Shown: piece by piece, positions 33,340 to 44,260 of the stretch
How positions within the stretch are numbered: position 1 is the stretch's first letter
How the letters are laid out: each line of letters starts with the position of its first letter
Source: Ctenosaura bakeri
Lineage: Eukaryota; Chordata; Lepidosauria; Squamata; Iguanidae
Reading direction: 5' to 3'
NCBI GenBank assembly: GCA_948474755.1
Contig: CAOLHI010000738.1
Span: forward strand, 463,402 to 527,401
Length of the DNA stretch: 64,000 nucleotides
The notes under the pieces: generated by a model
What the model was told of the DNA's origin: nothing
What the model saw: only the letters and a program-made list of their open reading frames with translations
Database searches by the model: none
Program-made: the position numbers and the translations under genes

Positions 33340-35283
33340 TTATATGCCTCTTCCTGTGGAACAAGGCAGGGAACAAAAGATTAAAATACAACAGATAGAT
33401 ACCAGCTAAAACACAGAAGGTCAATTAAAATACATAACCAATTTGAAAAGCGTTACATCAGTTAAAAGAGCATACACATTAAAACAGTGAATTTCACAAT
33501 TTAAAAAAATCATAATTTAAAAATCGCCTGTATAGGCCTTCTGGAAGAGATTACTCTTTAACGCTGTTTTAAACTTAGCATATCCAGCTGTTGAACCACT
33601 TCCAGCAGGTCATTCCACAATTTCCGGGCAGCTGATAAAGAAGTTCTCCAGGTGACAATTGTCACCCTTGTCCTGGCTGACTGTGTTCCCAGGTGGACCT
33701 GAGTGTATGGAACAGATTATACAGGAGAAGGGGATCCCATAGATAATTTGGACCCAAACCATGTAAGGCTTTAAAGCAGTGGTTCTCAACCTTCCTAATG
33801 CCGCGACCCCTTAATACAGTTCCTCATGTTGTGGTGATCCCCAACCATAAAATTATTTTCGTTATTTATTATTTATTTATTTTTTAGTTAGTTAATTAGT
33901 TATTTCCAACATCGAATAGATTGGAAACACTGCCCCAAATCACTGCTCTGGATAGACTTCTAATGCCTAAAAACTGATAACCCTCCCCCTTTTTTTTAAG
34001 CACAGAAAGCGTCCATCAATGCCAGAAGTAAGGCAGTAATTCTAGTTCTGAAGGTTGGGTTTTCACAGTTCAAAAAGCCAGTCACTCCCAAAGGCAGTGC
34101 CGAAACAGCCCACATTTTACACGAGGCGCAGGGAGGAAAGGACAGGGAGAGAGGAAAGATGGCGGCGGCATAAGCAGACGCGTTTTGTTTCACTACCACC
34201 CACCCTCCCTCCCTTAAAGGGAGTGCGGCTGCTCGGATGCTCTCACTCCCATGTTGCACAGGCGCCCCTCCCTTCCTCCTTTCGTCCCTCTGAGGGCTCG
34301 GGAGTGGGGTGCGATACCCGCTGTAGCCCCTCGACCACGCTACACCCGCAAGCCCCTCTCGGTCTCCCCACCTTTGACCCCCCCGCCCGGCAGGGAAAGT
34401 TGGCGAAATGTCCCCACACGCACCCAGCACGCCTCCTCTCACCTCCTGCCAGCGCAGGGTCTCCTCTCGCCACCTCTGCCCCCTCACCCGGCAGGGAAAG
34501 ACGGGGAAATGTCCCCACACGCACCCAGCACGCCGCCTCTCACCTCCTGCCAGCGCGGGGTCTCCTCTCGCCACCTCTGCCCTCCCGCCCGGCAAAAGGT
34601 GGGGAAACATCTCCACACGCGCCCAGCACATCTCCTCCCAGAGTGGGGTCTCAGAAACAGTGCTCCCATTGGCTGTGAGGCCGCCTTCTTTCAAAAGGGG
34701 GCGGGGCGGGATAGAGGAGCGGCGACCCCGTGAAATGGTCATTTGACCCCCAAAGGGGTCACGACCCACATGTTGAGAACCACTGCTTTAAAGGTAAAAA
34801 CCAACATTTAGTACTTTGCCTGGAAACTAATTGGCAGCCAGTGGGGTGATTTTAATATAGGTCACTCCTAGATGCACCATCTTGCTGCCATGTTTTGAAC
34901 TAATTGACGTTGGTACAGAGGTAGCCCAATGTACTGAAGTCCATTGCAGAAGGCCAAGCTTGAGGTTACCACCAAATGCACTAGCATCTTTAGGTCTTCT
35001 TGCTCCAGGAAGGGGTGCAGCTGGTGTAACAGCCAACGTTAATAGAAAGAACTCCTGGCCACTGCCTTGTGGGGCGATGGATCCAGAAGCACTTCCAAGA
35101 TGCAAACGTAGTCTTTCAAGGAAAGTATAGCCCCATATAGGATTGGTTGACACACTTCCAACCCCAGGTTAAAACCCTTGACAATAAGCACCTCTGTCTT
35201 GTCTTTATTCAGCTTCAGTTTGTTTTTTCTCATCAAGCCCATTACCTCATCCAGTTGTTCCTTTGGAGGAGACACATTACCCT
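33340..35283 (-). mobile_element. L2-type LINE 3' part, interrupted by a hAT element
   Basis: Reading on the minus strand, an L2 thumb segment (MRKNKLKLNKDKTEVLIVKG) at 35275-35150 is followed by KDYVCILEVLLDPS. Later comes (K)ALHGLGPNYLWDP, split exactly by the hAT at 33777-34785, then a C-terminal stretch and a 3' tail. Numerous stops and shifts are present. The 5' part of the same element appears inverted at 35284-35640. Confidence 0.8.
33777..34785 (+). mobile_element. hAT-Charlie-like non-autonomous transposon with GC-rich, tandemly repeated interior
   Basis: Ends CAGTGGTTCTCAACCTTCC and TGTTGAGAACCACTG. Exact 8-bp duplication CTTTAAAG (33769-33776 and 34786-34793). Terminal ~75 bp matches the copy at 10848-11516, but the interior is unrelated. 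It contains a ~100-bp GC-rich unit repeated about 2.9 times (units starting near 34411, 34512 and 34610). Open frames here on both strands follow the repeats and show no domain. Inserted in an L2 LINE. Confidence 0.92.
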
Positions 35284-35640
35284 GAAGGGTCTGGGGATCA
35301 GGGGCACTGTGCTTCAGTGATTCCGGTCCTATCTCTCAGATTGTTTCCAGATGGTGGTGCTTGAGAACAGCTGCTCTTCAAAAAATGAGGTATTATATGG
35401 CTTACCACAAGGTGCCATTTTATCCCTAATGCTCTTTAACATTTCCATGAAACTACTGGGAGAGATCATCCAGAGGCATGGAGTGGCATGCCAATGACAC
35501 CCAAATACGTTTTTACATACCTTCAGAAATAGCATCAACTAAGGATAGTGTGTCTCCTAAGGTCACAATCTGTTTTAGGTCCTTGAAGAAAAGTCAGTTG
35601 TGCTTAGTGGGACTACCTTCTGCGTAAACATGCACAAGAC
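35284..35640 (+). mobile_element. L2-type LINE reverse-transcriptase part, inverted relative to its neighbour
   Basis: The plus strand encodes RSYLSDCFQMVVLEN, GLPQGAILSLMLFNISMKLL and, after a frame change, ANDTQIRFYIPSE, equivalent to the ADDTQ catalytic motif with one aspartate lost. In an intact L2 these residues come just before the segment found on the minus strand at 35275. This suggests one element with an inverted 5' end. Confidence 0.75.
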
Positions 35641-36106
35641 TAGGGTGTGCTTCTTTATGGGATTGTGGCTACTGTATGGAAAGCTAGGGCACCGAGAGGA
35701 GTGTTTGCAAGGCTCAAAGATTTTATTCTAGAACAAGATAAGCAGAAACTATCTGAATCTACTGGTAGACCTCTGGGTTACTTGCAGGAGGTCAGGCCTG
35801 AGTTTCTGGTTCCCAGTTGTTTAGCAATAGCAATAAAGAAAGAAAGAAGGGCTTAGCCCACTGCCATGGATTGCTGGAAAAGTAAGCTTGAGGGAAAATC
35901 AGGAGTGGATTTTTGAATGAAAGGACTTGTGAGCCTGGTTATAGTTTCAGGCTGATTTAGTGCTCAGAAGCACCCAGTTCTTTAATTCTGAGAGAATGGC
36001 TGCCTATCACAGTCACTAATTTTGCCTATTTCAGTACCTGACTGGAAGTTCTCAAGTATGCTAGTAAACAAAACAAAACAACCACAAGAAAGGAGATCTT
36101 CTAAAC

Positions 36107-36987
36107 CAGGGGTGTCAAACTCATTTTCATCTTGGGCCGCATCAGCGTTATGGTTGCCCTCAAAGGGCTGGTTGTATCTGTAAGACTATAAATATGTATC
36201 TGCACTTTTGTCATATCAAATAATTGCCTCTGCATTCAATTGTTACTGGTTTTAGGAATAACTAGCTCTGAAACTAGAAGTCTAGGAAAAATAATGGCAT
36301 GCAAATGTTCAAGTGTACAACTATTGTACAATTTACTGAAAAATGAGTTTTGAAAGCAGAAAGCTTATTTTTTAATCATCAGGCAAATATTACCAAGCAC
36401 TAACTAGATTAAACTTGTTTAACTTTTTGGTCCCTGTTGAGATAGGCAGAACCAATAATTGTGTTCTGATCTAATGTGCAATCTGTGGCATATGAAGTTG
36501 ATAATGCAATGTTGCCTGGCCCTGTACACATCAAGTAGATCCCACCTCACCTTGAGACACCATATCAAACCCTCTCTCTGCATCTTTCTGCCTTCCAGAC
36601 CCTCTCTTTCTGCTCCCCTGCCCCTCTCTGTACCTGGTGAGTCTGATGCCCAGATTGCGGGCCCCCGGCAGCCAGCACTCACAATCTACTTCTATTTCTG
36701 ACTGCTCCTCTACCCAGATCTTGTGAGCTGCACAGAGTGTTGCCATGGTAACCCACAGCAACACTCTGATGGCAAGACTTGGATAGAGGAGCAGTCAGAA
36801 ATAGAAGTACATTGCAAGTACTGGCTGCTGTGCCACTCTTCAGAATACTGGCAGCTGGGGGCTCACAATGTGGGGATCAGAGTTGCCAGGCGGGGGGAGT
36901 GCCACAGCGGCAAGTGAGGTGTGAGGGCCACAGGAAATGGCCTGGTGGGCCAGATTTGGCCCACGGGCCTTGTGTTGGACACATGTG
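36107..36987 (+). mobile_element. hAT (Charlie-like) transposon with internal fold-back
   Basis: Starts CAGGGGTGTCAAACTCATTT and ends GGGCCTTGTGTTGGACACATGTG, degraded inverted ends of a Charlie-type element. The 8-bp flanks TTCTAAAC and CTCTCAAC agree at six of eight bases. The interior holds a fold-back with arms at about 36686-36723 and 36773-36809, plus an inner pair CAGAGTGTTG / CAACACTCTG. Confidence 0.75.
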
Positions 36988-37227
36988 CTCTCAACCTTAA
37001 GTCCACCCACTCCTAGAGCTGGAATAAAGCCAGAAGGTGTTAGTCTTGTATCCTGATATTCTGGTGAAATGATGTAATCCACGCAGAATGAATATTGATT
37101 TTATAAGCTGTTATTCAGGGCATCTCTTTTATGGTTGAAACTTTCCACTTGACACAATATTGATCAAGTTAGAGAGGATATTTATGTTGAGCTTGATGAA
37201 ACTAGCAGCTCTCAGGACTTCATTGCC

Positions 37228-37325
37228 TGTAGATGGGCTGGACTTTATATCTCTTCTTCTCTACCAAGACTGTCTGAGGATGATGGAGATTGCAGTCCAA
37301 TTCACCTGGAGGGCACTGGGCAGTC
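37228..37325 (+). mobile_element. GGACTACAACTCCCA-family element (degraded)
   Basis: Contains GGCTGGACTTTATATCTC and GATTGCAGTCCAATTCACCT, an imperfect inverted pair. Confidence 0.45.
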
Positions 37326-37384
37326 TGGTCTAAGCAAAGCCAGTATTGCCTACTGTGATTGGTAGTACTTCACTAAGGATTTTC

Positions 37385-37495
37385 CTAGCCATATCGTTCA
37401 GATCTTTTGAACTGAAGTGGCCAGGAATTCAACCTGTAACATTGTACATGCAAAGCATGTGCCCCATCTTCCATCTTTAGCCTTCTGTGCTACAA
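37385..37495 (-). mobile_element. tRNA-derived SINE fragment (second family)
   Basis: On the plus strand GAACTGAAGTGGCCAGGAATT, CAACCTGTAAC and CATGCAAAGCATGTGCCC. The complement resembles a tRNA-type promoter. Confidence 0.55.
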
Positions 37496-38810
37496 AGTGC
37501 ATTCACACCGGTAGAATTGGAGGAAGTGTCCTTTTTTGGACTGCAACTTTTGGAGTCCCCAGGCCAGTGCCAAAAAGTAGCTGCTGTTAGCTCTGCACAT
37601 TAGTTATTGTGGTCCTTTATACAATTATATGGAGCTTAATGTCTGATCAACGATGTACTTTTATGATTAGATGAAGGTAATCTCAAATTCCAGCACAGAG
37701 AGATCTTCATTGAAAGGTAAGAAAAGTTTGCCACCTTAGGTGGCATGTATCAGGCATTGCAAAGGGGCCAGGTGAATAGATCTGGTCCATGCAAATTGAG
37801 AATGTAATCTCTTGAAATAAACTGACTTGAGCAAAAGTACAATGGGGTAGAAGATTTCCAATTGATTTTTTTTTAGCCTGGGACATCAAAGTGCCTTGTG
37901 CTAATCCTGGTCAGGTAGAATTAGAGGGAAGAAAACTACTTTGAATCTTCCAAGGGTAACTAAACAAAATATATCTTTGGTAGCGGGTCTCACTATTGTC
38001 TCAGGCACACATGATAGATAAATAGGAACAGGGTGGAAAATTCCCACTAACATTCCATTTTGTTAGTCCCCAGTAGTGTCATTCAACAGAGTCACTGTAC
38101 ACCTAAAGTTACGCTAATATTATGAAATAACTTGTGGGTAGGGAAACTGAGCCAAGCAAGAGGTATACAGCTGGGTCATGCTTCCCACTCTAGTGCCCTT
38201 GGAGCTAGAGAGAGTTCTTATCTCTACAGTCCTTGAGCAGTACTTCTCCAGACTTTGCTTGAAAGCTTTGCAGAAAAGGAGATTTCCCAACCATGCCAAA
38301 CCGCTTGCTTAATTATTCTGCTGCTGCACTATTGTAGGGTGATAGGATGGTCTGTATTTTCTCCACTTAGAATTAATTGTTTTGTGATTCAGTTATAGTC
38401 AAAAACTTGCAGATCATTATTTTGGTCCGGTACACAAAATATCTAAATTCCAACTGGGAGTGTTCTGAGCTTTGTTGGGAATGTGTAAGGGTTAAAGGAA
38501 TTTTAAAGAAAATATTCATTATTGGGGGTTATAGAGAAGACAAGGATTTATGGAAACAATTATTGGGACAAAGTTACAAAATCTTAAGGCTATAGTTATA
38601 TGCATGCTGACTGGAGAGTAAATCCTACTAAACAGAATTTTAAGACATGCGTGGGGTGAACGGTTTGTAAAAAACATGGCTTTTTTATAGGAAAATCACT
38701 GAGGTAAAGGAAATACTATTTTTATGTAAGATTGTTGAAGCTAGGATGGTTTGTGCTGAATGCTGAGAAATGAAACAGATCCTGACACTGAGGAAATGGT
38801 AAAATCGTGG

Positions 38811-38945
38811 GCTACATCCAGTTGCTAGCCCAAACTACCAACAGACCCATTCAATCAATTGATGAATTGCTAAGCCAACACTTATATCAACCCAGTGACT
38901 CAGGAGGTTTACCGTTGTTGGGACTAGCAACTGGATTTAGGCCAT
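38811..38945 (+). mobile_element. Candidate small inverted-repeat MITE
   Basis: About 135 bp with ends GGGCTACATCCAGTTGCTAG and the complement of CTAGCAACTGGATTTAGGCC. Only one copy was noticed here. Confidence 0.5.
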
Positions 38946-39603
38946 AGAGTTTAGTTATTTTGAGTAACCTGAAATGGCTCAGATGGGCAAATCTGTTCAA
39001 CGTAAGATGTGAACAGAACAGAAGGATGTGTTGAGGAAGAATGGGAGTGGTTTAATTATTTTGAAATAATACACAGAATGTGAAAATTACTGTATTTGCT
39101 GGTGCATAAGACTCAGTTTCCCCCCAAAAAAATACTGTTTGAAAATGGAGTATGTCTTATATGCTCGTGTGTCTTATATGTTGGCAAATAGTATTTGCCC
39201 TTGTATAAATGAGGTGCGTTTTATACACCAACAAATATGGCAGTAACCTTTTTTCTTGTCTCACAAGTTTACTGTGCTTTCTTTTGCTGTATTTAAATAA
39301 ATGGGAAACTCTCTCATACCAAATCATGCCATGAGTCCATTTAACTTAATAGTATTGTCTACAACCAAACTGACTGGCGGCAATTATCCAGGTTTTCAGA
39401 CAGTTCTTTTTGCCTAGCCTTACCTGGAGATACAAACGATTAAATATTGTCATATAAGGCATGTGCTCTAGTACCGAACTGTGATGCTTCCCGGTGCACC
39501 ACTAATTCCCATGTTTGGCCAATACATTTATTAGGACCTACCAAAATGTCACAAAATAGTGAGTAGGGTTTTGAGTTTTTCAGAACTCTTAGATGTTATC
39601 TCC

Positions 39604-39690
39604 ATACTATTCTGAACATACCTGATTTTAGAAGCTCAGGCCTGGTTAGTGTTTGGATGCCAGACAGGTAGGGATTACTAGGGCTCTTCA
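39604..39690 (+). mobile_element. 5S-rRNA-derived SINE fragment
   Basis: ACATACCTGATTTTAGAAGC, CAGGCCTGGTTAGTGTTTGG: degraded 5S head. The sequence to about 39775 resembles another common lizard repeat (GGGCTGGATGGATCAGTG). Confidence 0.6.
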
Positions 39691-39949
39691 GGTGAAATAA
39701 GAAAGAGAATCCTACCTGATGATACTGGGCTGGATGGATCAGTGATCTTACTCAGACAGCTTCTGTGTTCCTATACTAAACAAATGGGGAAAAAAAACCT
39801 GGCTTGATTATAAAGCCACAAAAATTCTGCATTTAATAATAGTCCTAAGAGAAGAGCATCAGAGATCATTGCAGCTCATATCCAGTGTTCTGAGTAATCC
39901 CATTTAACTTTATAGGACTTACTTTTTAGTATATCTATATAGGATTGTA

Positions 39950-40145
39950 CAAAAGCCAGTGTGGTATAATGGTTTGAGTTTTGGACTAAGACCCTAGAGA
40001 GCAGGGTTCAATTCCCTGGTTGGCCATGGAAACCTGCTGGGTGACCTTGGGCATATCACAGACTCTCAGACCCAGAAAATTCCATGATAGGTTTACCCTT
40101 AAGGTCACCATAAGTCAGAAACAACTTGAAGGCATACAATAACAG
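39950..40145 (+). mobile_element. tRNA-derived ACA-type SINE with 10-bp target-site duplication
   Basis: Nearly complete copy: head CCAGTGTGGTATAATGGTTT, B box GGGTTCAATTCC, body GGGTGACCTTGGGC, tail AGAAACAACTTGAAGGCATA. TAGGATTGTA occurs on both sides (39940-39949 and 40146-40155), showing a retrotransposed insertion. Confidence 0.93.
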
Positions 40146-40710
40146 TAGGATTGTATAATTGACTAATCCTCCCATTAAAGAAAAATAAAGTTCAGCATTT
40201 ACCTTCATCTGTCTCTATCTCTAAATGAAATACATAGGTTTCCTGTTGAATGGATAAAAGAAGCAAGGAGAAATATGATGGCACTTATATTAATAAAGCA
40301 GTTTCTTTGTTTTTGGTAAACCTAGCATTTTATCAAAAATATTAAAAGCCAGTAAAAGCCAGATTGGACTGTATTACTAAGTGGATGGAAGGAAACTCTT
40401 GAAGTAAGTTTCATCTTTTGGTATAAAAATGTTCTTTCTCTGGTTTAAGAAAAGTGGCTCAAGGGAGTGAGCTACAAACAAAGTTGTAGTACAGATTTCT
40501 CTGTCATGAACTCTGTCAATATGCTTAAGCAAGCTGATTTAACTTTCTCCCTAATCTATAGGAAAAATGATCTCTCATTCAGAGTGGATACAAAGATGAT
40601 TAGCTTAATGCATGTGAAGTACTATAAATGTTCTAATACAGCATGTAAAAAGGCAGTATTTCATATGTAATGTTAAGCTCTTATTTATTTGTTACTTATT
40701 TCTGTTTCAG

Positions 40711-42769
40711 CTCTGTACTATACAGAGAGTACCAAGATTGACTATGCAGACTTCTGCTGATGTGAACAACACTTGCAGGAATGCATGATCTTTGATTCTG
40801 CACCTAGTTGCATATCTGCTGCTTGACAGAGATGGCTCGTGATGCCAGATCTTCACGATTAGTAAAAAAAGAGGAGATAAGCAAAAAGAAGCCAACCCCA
40901 GGCCAAAGTAAATCTTGCCAAGTAACAAAAGATGCCAAGAAAACTTCCCCGGAGGCAGACTGTTCTGCAAGCTGCAAAAAGTTACTGGAAAAAAAAAATG
41001 AGGGCAAGAAAAAGCCACAAGAACAGAAACTCCCACTGGATTCACCATTCCGATTTCTCCGCAGCAGCGTCACCAAAGCTTTATCTGGAACATCTTGGAG
41101 GAACCTGGAATTAACTGATAACGTTCTCTTTCACAACCAGCCTCCTTTGAACTGCAATGGCTTTACCATGACTCTTCGCAGGAAGCCATTTCCCCATAGA
41201 GTGTTCCAAACGGCGACAATCATGAGAGCTAAGAAAGTCACTGGCCTGGTAAAAAGTTCAGGAAAAAGAGAGAAATCTGAGTTGGGAACCTCCTGTGTAA
41301 TAGAAAGAAAAGGAATGGAAGAAAGGGCCCAGGCTTCCAAACAGGATTGCAGCCAAAATGGTGAATCACTGTCTCCCAAAGCAGATGACACTTCTTGTGA
41401 TACAGAACCAGGCCATCCCTCTGAATGTGATAGTGAAACCAAAAAGAGAGTGCTGTCTCCTGAAAACTGTATTTCTGTTTCTAGTGCTGATGTATCAAGT
41501 GTCCCTACTCCAAAGGTGTTCCAGGAAGATGGCAAGTGTAAAGAGACTGTATCTACTAAGCAGGCTCTGGAAGAATTATCTACTAAAGTCTCACATGTAG
41601 CCTTGGCTGAGCCTATTCCTTCTCAACTACCCCTTGACTCTGCTATTGCTTTAAATGTATGTGAAAATGATTTAGGAACGCTTGTGAAACCATGTCTGAA
41701 GAATAGTCTAGATTCATCTCCTTCCTCCAAAGAACATTCCTTTCCACTTTTTGAGTCCATGTTGCATCTTTCCTCTGAAACAAATGCAAAGGTGCTTGGG
41801 AAAAGGTCAGAATCTCCTGTAGAATCTCACTCTAAAGCTGTCTGTGGTTTGATGCTAAATAATTGTGAAACTGATGCTACCATTTTGATTACCTCAGAAT
41901 TAATCTCAAAATTGCATTTAGATGATACATGTGCATTACCAGAGTCCCACCACAAGCAAGATCCTGAGCCTGTCAACAGAGGAGAACCTGATCTGCCATG
42001 CATCTCTAAACAGGGAGATTGTTCAAAAGATCCAGGCCTTTGTATGAAATCTCCTTTGCTGAACAGCTCAGAATTCAAGCTAGGAAACAAAGCACTTGAT
42101 TCAAACTCTCCACAAAATTATTCAGGATGTGACCTAAGGAACAATGTGTCCACTTGTGAACCAGTTTCTAATATCTCTTTGACTCGCTGTATCTTGGGAG
42201 ATCTTGAGTGGACCCTTGAGAGGATTGCTGCAGAAACATTCAGTTTAGGTTCAACTACTGTGCCTGTCACATTGCTCAAACCAGAAGAAAGCACAACTGA
42301 TTCCATTTCAGTAAGCGGCAAAGTCTTTAAGGACAGTTTTCAAAAATCTTCTAGTGATGGTAATTTGGGGTTGTCATCAGAGTCTGCAGTTCCAGAAGCA
42401 ACAGTCGTAGCAGGTGGATCCTGTCCGAATCTTCAGGGTCCCCTGTTACAACCGGGAAGAGATGAAAAAGACATGACCTCTGTTCAGGGTGCCAAGAAAT
42501 GTGACACTAGTCACGGTGCAGCTTCTGAGCCAATCTCCTGTGGAAATCCAGCTGGTGGTCTTCCTGTCTTGTTTACCTCTGTGCAACCTGTAGAAAAGAA
42601 AAAGCGAAGGCGATGTGGCGTATGTGAGCCATGTCTGCGGAAAACTAACTGTGAAGAATGCAGTTGTTGCAGGAAGCGCAAAACAAGCCACCGAATATGT
42701 AAAAAGAGAAAATGTGAAGAACTGAAGAAGCCTCCCCCACCCCTGCCACCCTTAATGTTACCCTTAAAG
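40711..42769 (+). CDS. TET1: TET1 exon 2: 5' UTR tail plus first 646 codons including the CXXC zinc finger
   Basis: This is the large N-terminal exon of TET1, the nuclear dioxygenase that oxidises 5-methylcytosine. The acceptor is TTTCTGTTTCAG at 40710. Translation starts at ATG 40832 ([15 protein letters not shown]). The open frame runs upstream to a TTG at 40808, which is not used. Coding ends in phase 0 at 42769 before GTAAGA. Residues 1-70 are Lys-rich. A block conserved with mammals, [10 protein letters not shown], lies at about 107-116. Residues 120-585 are Ser-rich and look disordered. The CXXC zinc finger, which binds unmethylated CpG, lies at about 590-632 ([12 protein letters not shown] ... 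CKKRKC); zinc cysteines include C595, C598, C601, C607, C610, C613, C623 and C628. C612 is an extra cysteine where I recall Tyr in human. A Pro-rich tail ends at K646. CXXC position and exon structure match mammalian TET1. The catalytic Cys-rich and double-stranded beta-helix domains lie beyond the window. Confidence 0.97.
40744..40788 (+). other. Upstream ORF (14 codons) in the TET1 leader
   Basis: In the untranslated part of TET1 exon 2, an ATG at 40744 opens a 14-codon frame ([14 protein letters not shown]) closed by TGA at 40786-40788, 43 bases before the main ATG. Such a frame may reduce main-frame translation. No functional evidence is visible. Confidence 0.5.
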
Positions 42770-43029
42770 GTAAGAAAAGTGAATAGTAATTTAAGTATAT
42801 TCTTTTTAATGTTGTTTATAAGGCCATTAATGTGTGGAAAATAATTCTGAAAGATGAAATGTTACTGTAGCTTCTGGCCACAATCTGCCATTGTATTAGT
42901 TCACTTAGCCTCACTGATATCTGTTGAGTGGAACATATTTCCTTATAAAGTTGCAGAAGTATGCAGATAAGGAGCACAACTCAAAAGCAGAACCAACTAA
43001 CATGGGAAGAACCTGTCTGAGAATGAAAT

Positions 43030-43415
43030 TGACTTTTTTAAAAAAGGTTTTTCAGCAAAGGCTATATGATCGTTTTGTCAGGCATGCTTTTTGTATGTGC
43101 CTTCAAGTCACCTGTTCAAGTACTTTTAGCATTTTCTTAGGCAAGGAACACAGAGATGGTTTTGCAGTTCCCTCTGCTTTAGCTATGGATTTTCTATATC
43201 CATTTATTTAAAGCATTTCTACTTTCCTTTTAGCCAAAAAGCTTTCCAGACTCATTGATAAGATAGATCATAGATTTTATTAATGAACCTCCTTTATTAA
43301 AGGTTTTTAAACACAGGTTGCATAGTTGTCTTGTCAGGCATACTTTAGATAAGGATTTTCTCTATTCATTCACTTAAAGCATTTCCACCTTCCCTTTAGC
43401 CAAAAGGATTTCCAG
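43030..43415 (+). mobile_element. Two direct copies of a CR1-like LINE 3' fragment, one split by a 5S-SINE fragment
   Basis: GGTTTTTCAGCAAAGGCTAT ... TTTTAGCCAAAAAGCTTTCC (about 43040-43250) and GGTTTTTAAACACAGGTTGC ... TTTAGCCAAAAGGATTTCC (about 43297-43415) are direct repeats resembling the VFKxRL region and 3' end of CR1. The first is interrupted at 43091-43174. Confidence 0.6.
43091..43174 (-). mobile_element. SINE 3' fragment (5S family) with TGCTTT duplication
   Basis: GTGCCTTCAAGTCACCTGTT and the following SINE body in reverse, flanked by TGCTTT at 43085-43090 and 43175-43180. Confidence 0.65.
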
Positions 43416-44224
43416 AGTCACTGACAAGACAGAGTGTACAACAGCCCTTACCTTCAGACTTAAAATTTAAGTGAGGGCAAGGCACACAAAAGGGAAAAGG
43501 GAGGGAGAAGAGGAAAAAAATTATGTTTGTTGCTTGTAAATAACCAGCTAGATGGAAGCAGATCAAGCAACCTGCTGGAATAGCTGCTGCTCCACAGTTG
43601 AGAGAGAAAGGTAGCTTTACCTTTTCTTGCTGCTTGCTGTCTTCCCATAGCTGCATGTATCTAAATACAAGAAGGGGAAACAGACTTTGGAATACTATAT
43701 AACTATGCAATTCTGTGACTCTGTGGAGGCCTCCAAAAATCTAGGTAATATATCTGCTAGTTCTAGCATCTTTTTCTAAAATAATAACAAGAACATTTCA
43801 GATGATTTTTCCAAGAAGTTGCTTTACATTCTTTTCTGTTTTTGTACTAATGGTTGACTCAAATTTGCTGGATTTCTTTCACGCGAAATTTTTTGTACAA
43901 TACAAAGTGTATTCAATCAGAGACACAATTTATCACCAATAAATTCAAGATTGCTTCCTTTCTCAACCACCATTTAAATATGTATAGATTTTAGTTCTTA
44001 ATGTGATATGTATAATCTTCTTGAGCAGAAAAATATACCAAGACCCAGAGCTTCAGGGAACTATAAGGTTTCAACATTCTTCCTTCCTTTTTTCTCCTGC
44101 TCCTTCTGGAGAAATGAGGGGTGCTTTTCTCCCCTGCTGCCTTAGTCTGAATTTTCTCTTAGGAATGGAAAAGTCATATTTCTATAGCTTTGGTCTTTTC
44201 CAATATTAATGGTCTTGGATGTAA

Positions 44225-44260
44225 TACATACATACATACATATATATATATATATATTAT
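44225..44260 (+). repeat. (CATA)n(TA)n microsatellite
   Basis: Tetranucleotide passing into dinucleotide repeat. Confidence 0.9.

Larger units (their letters stand above)
24601..40710 (+). other. TET1 intron 1 (presumptive)
   Basis: Sequence between the TET1 promoter island and exon 2, densely filled with CR1, L2, hAT, Tigger-like, MITE and SINE copies. No coding exon is recognised. The unlisted stretches (24800-25740, 40150-40700 and short gaps) show nothing definite. Confidence 0.6.

Noticed and set aside
33996..34769. Open frames of 257 and 207 codons on opposite strands
   Set aside because: They run through a ~100-bp GC-rich tandem array inside a hAT; their repeats are the DNA repeat read through, not protein domains.
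39950..40030. tRNA gene
   Set aside because: Only promoter boxes resemble a tRNA; the cloverleaf is not kept, and the sequence is the head of a SINE with target duplications.
40808..40831. Eight-residue extension of TET1 from TTG at 40808
   Set aside because: Non-ATG codon; ATG 40832 gives an N-terminus like that of known TET1 proteins.
42770..42844. Continuation of the TET1 reading frame past 42769
   Set aside because: The extra residues come from reading into the intron; the GTAAGA donor and in-frame exon 3 at 56653 show the true exon end.
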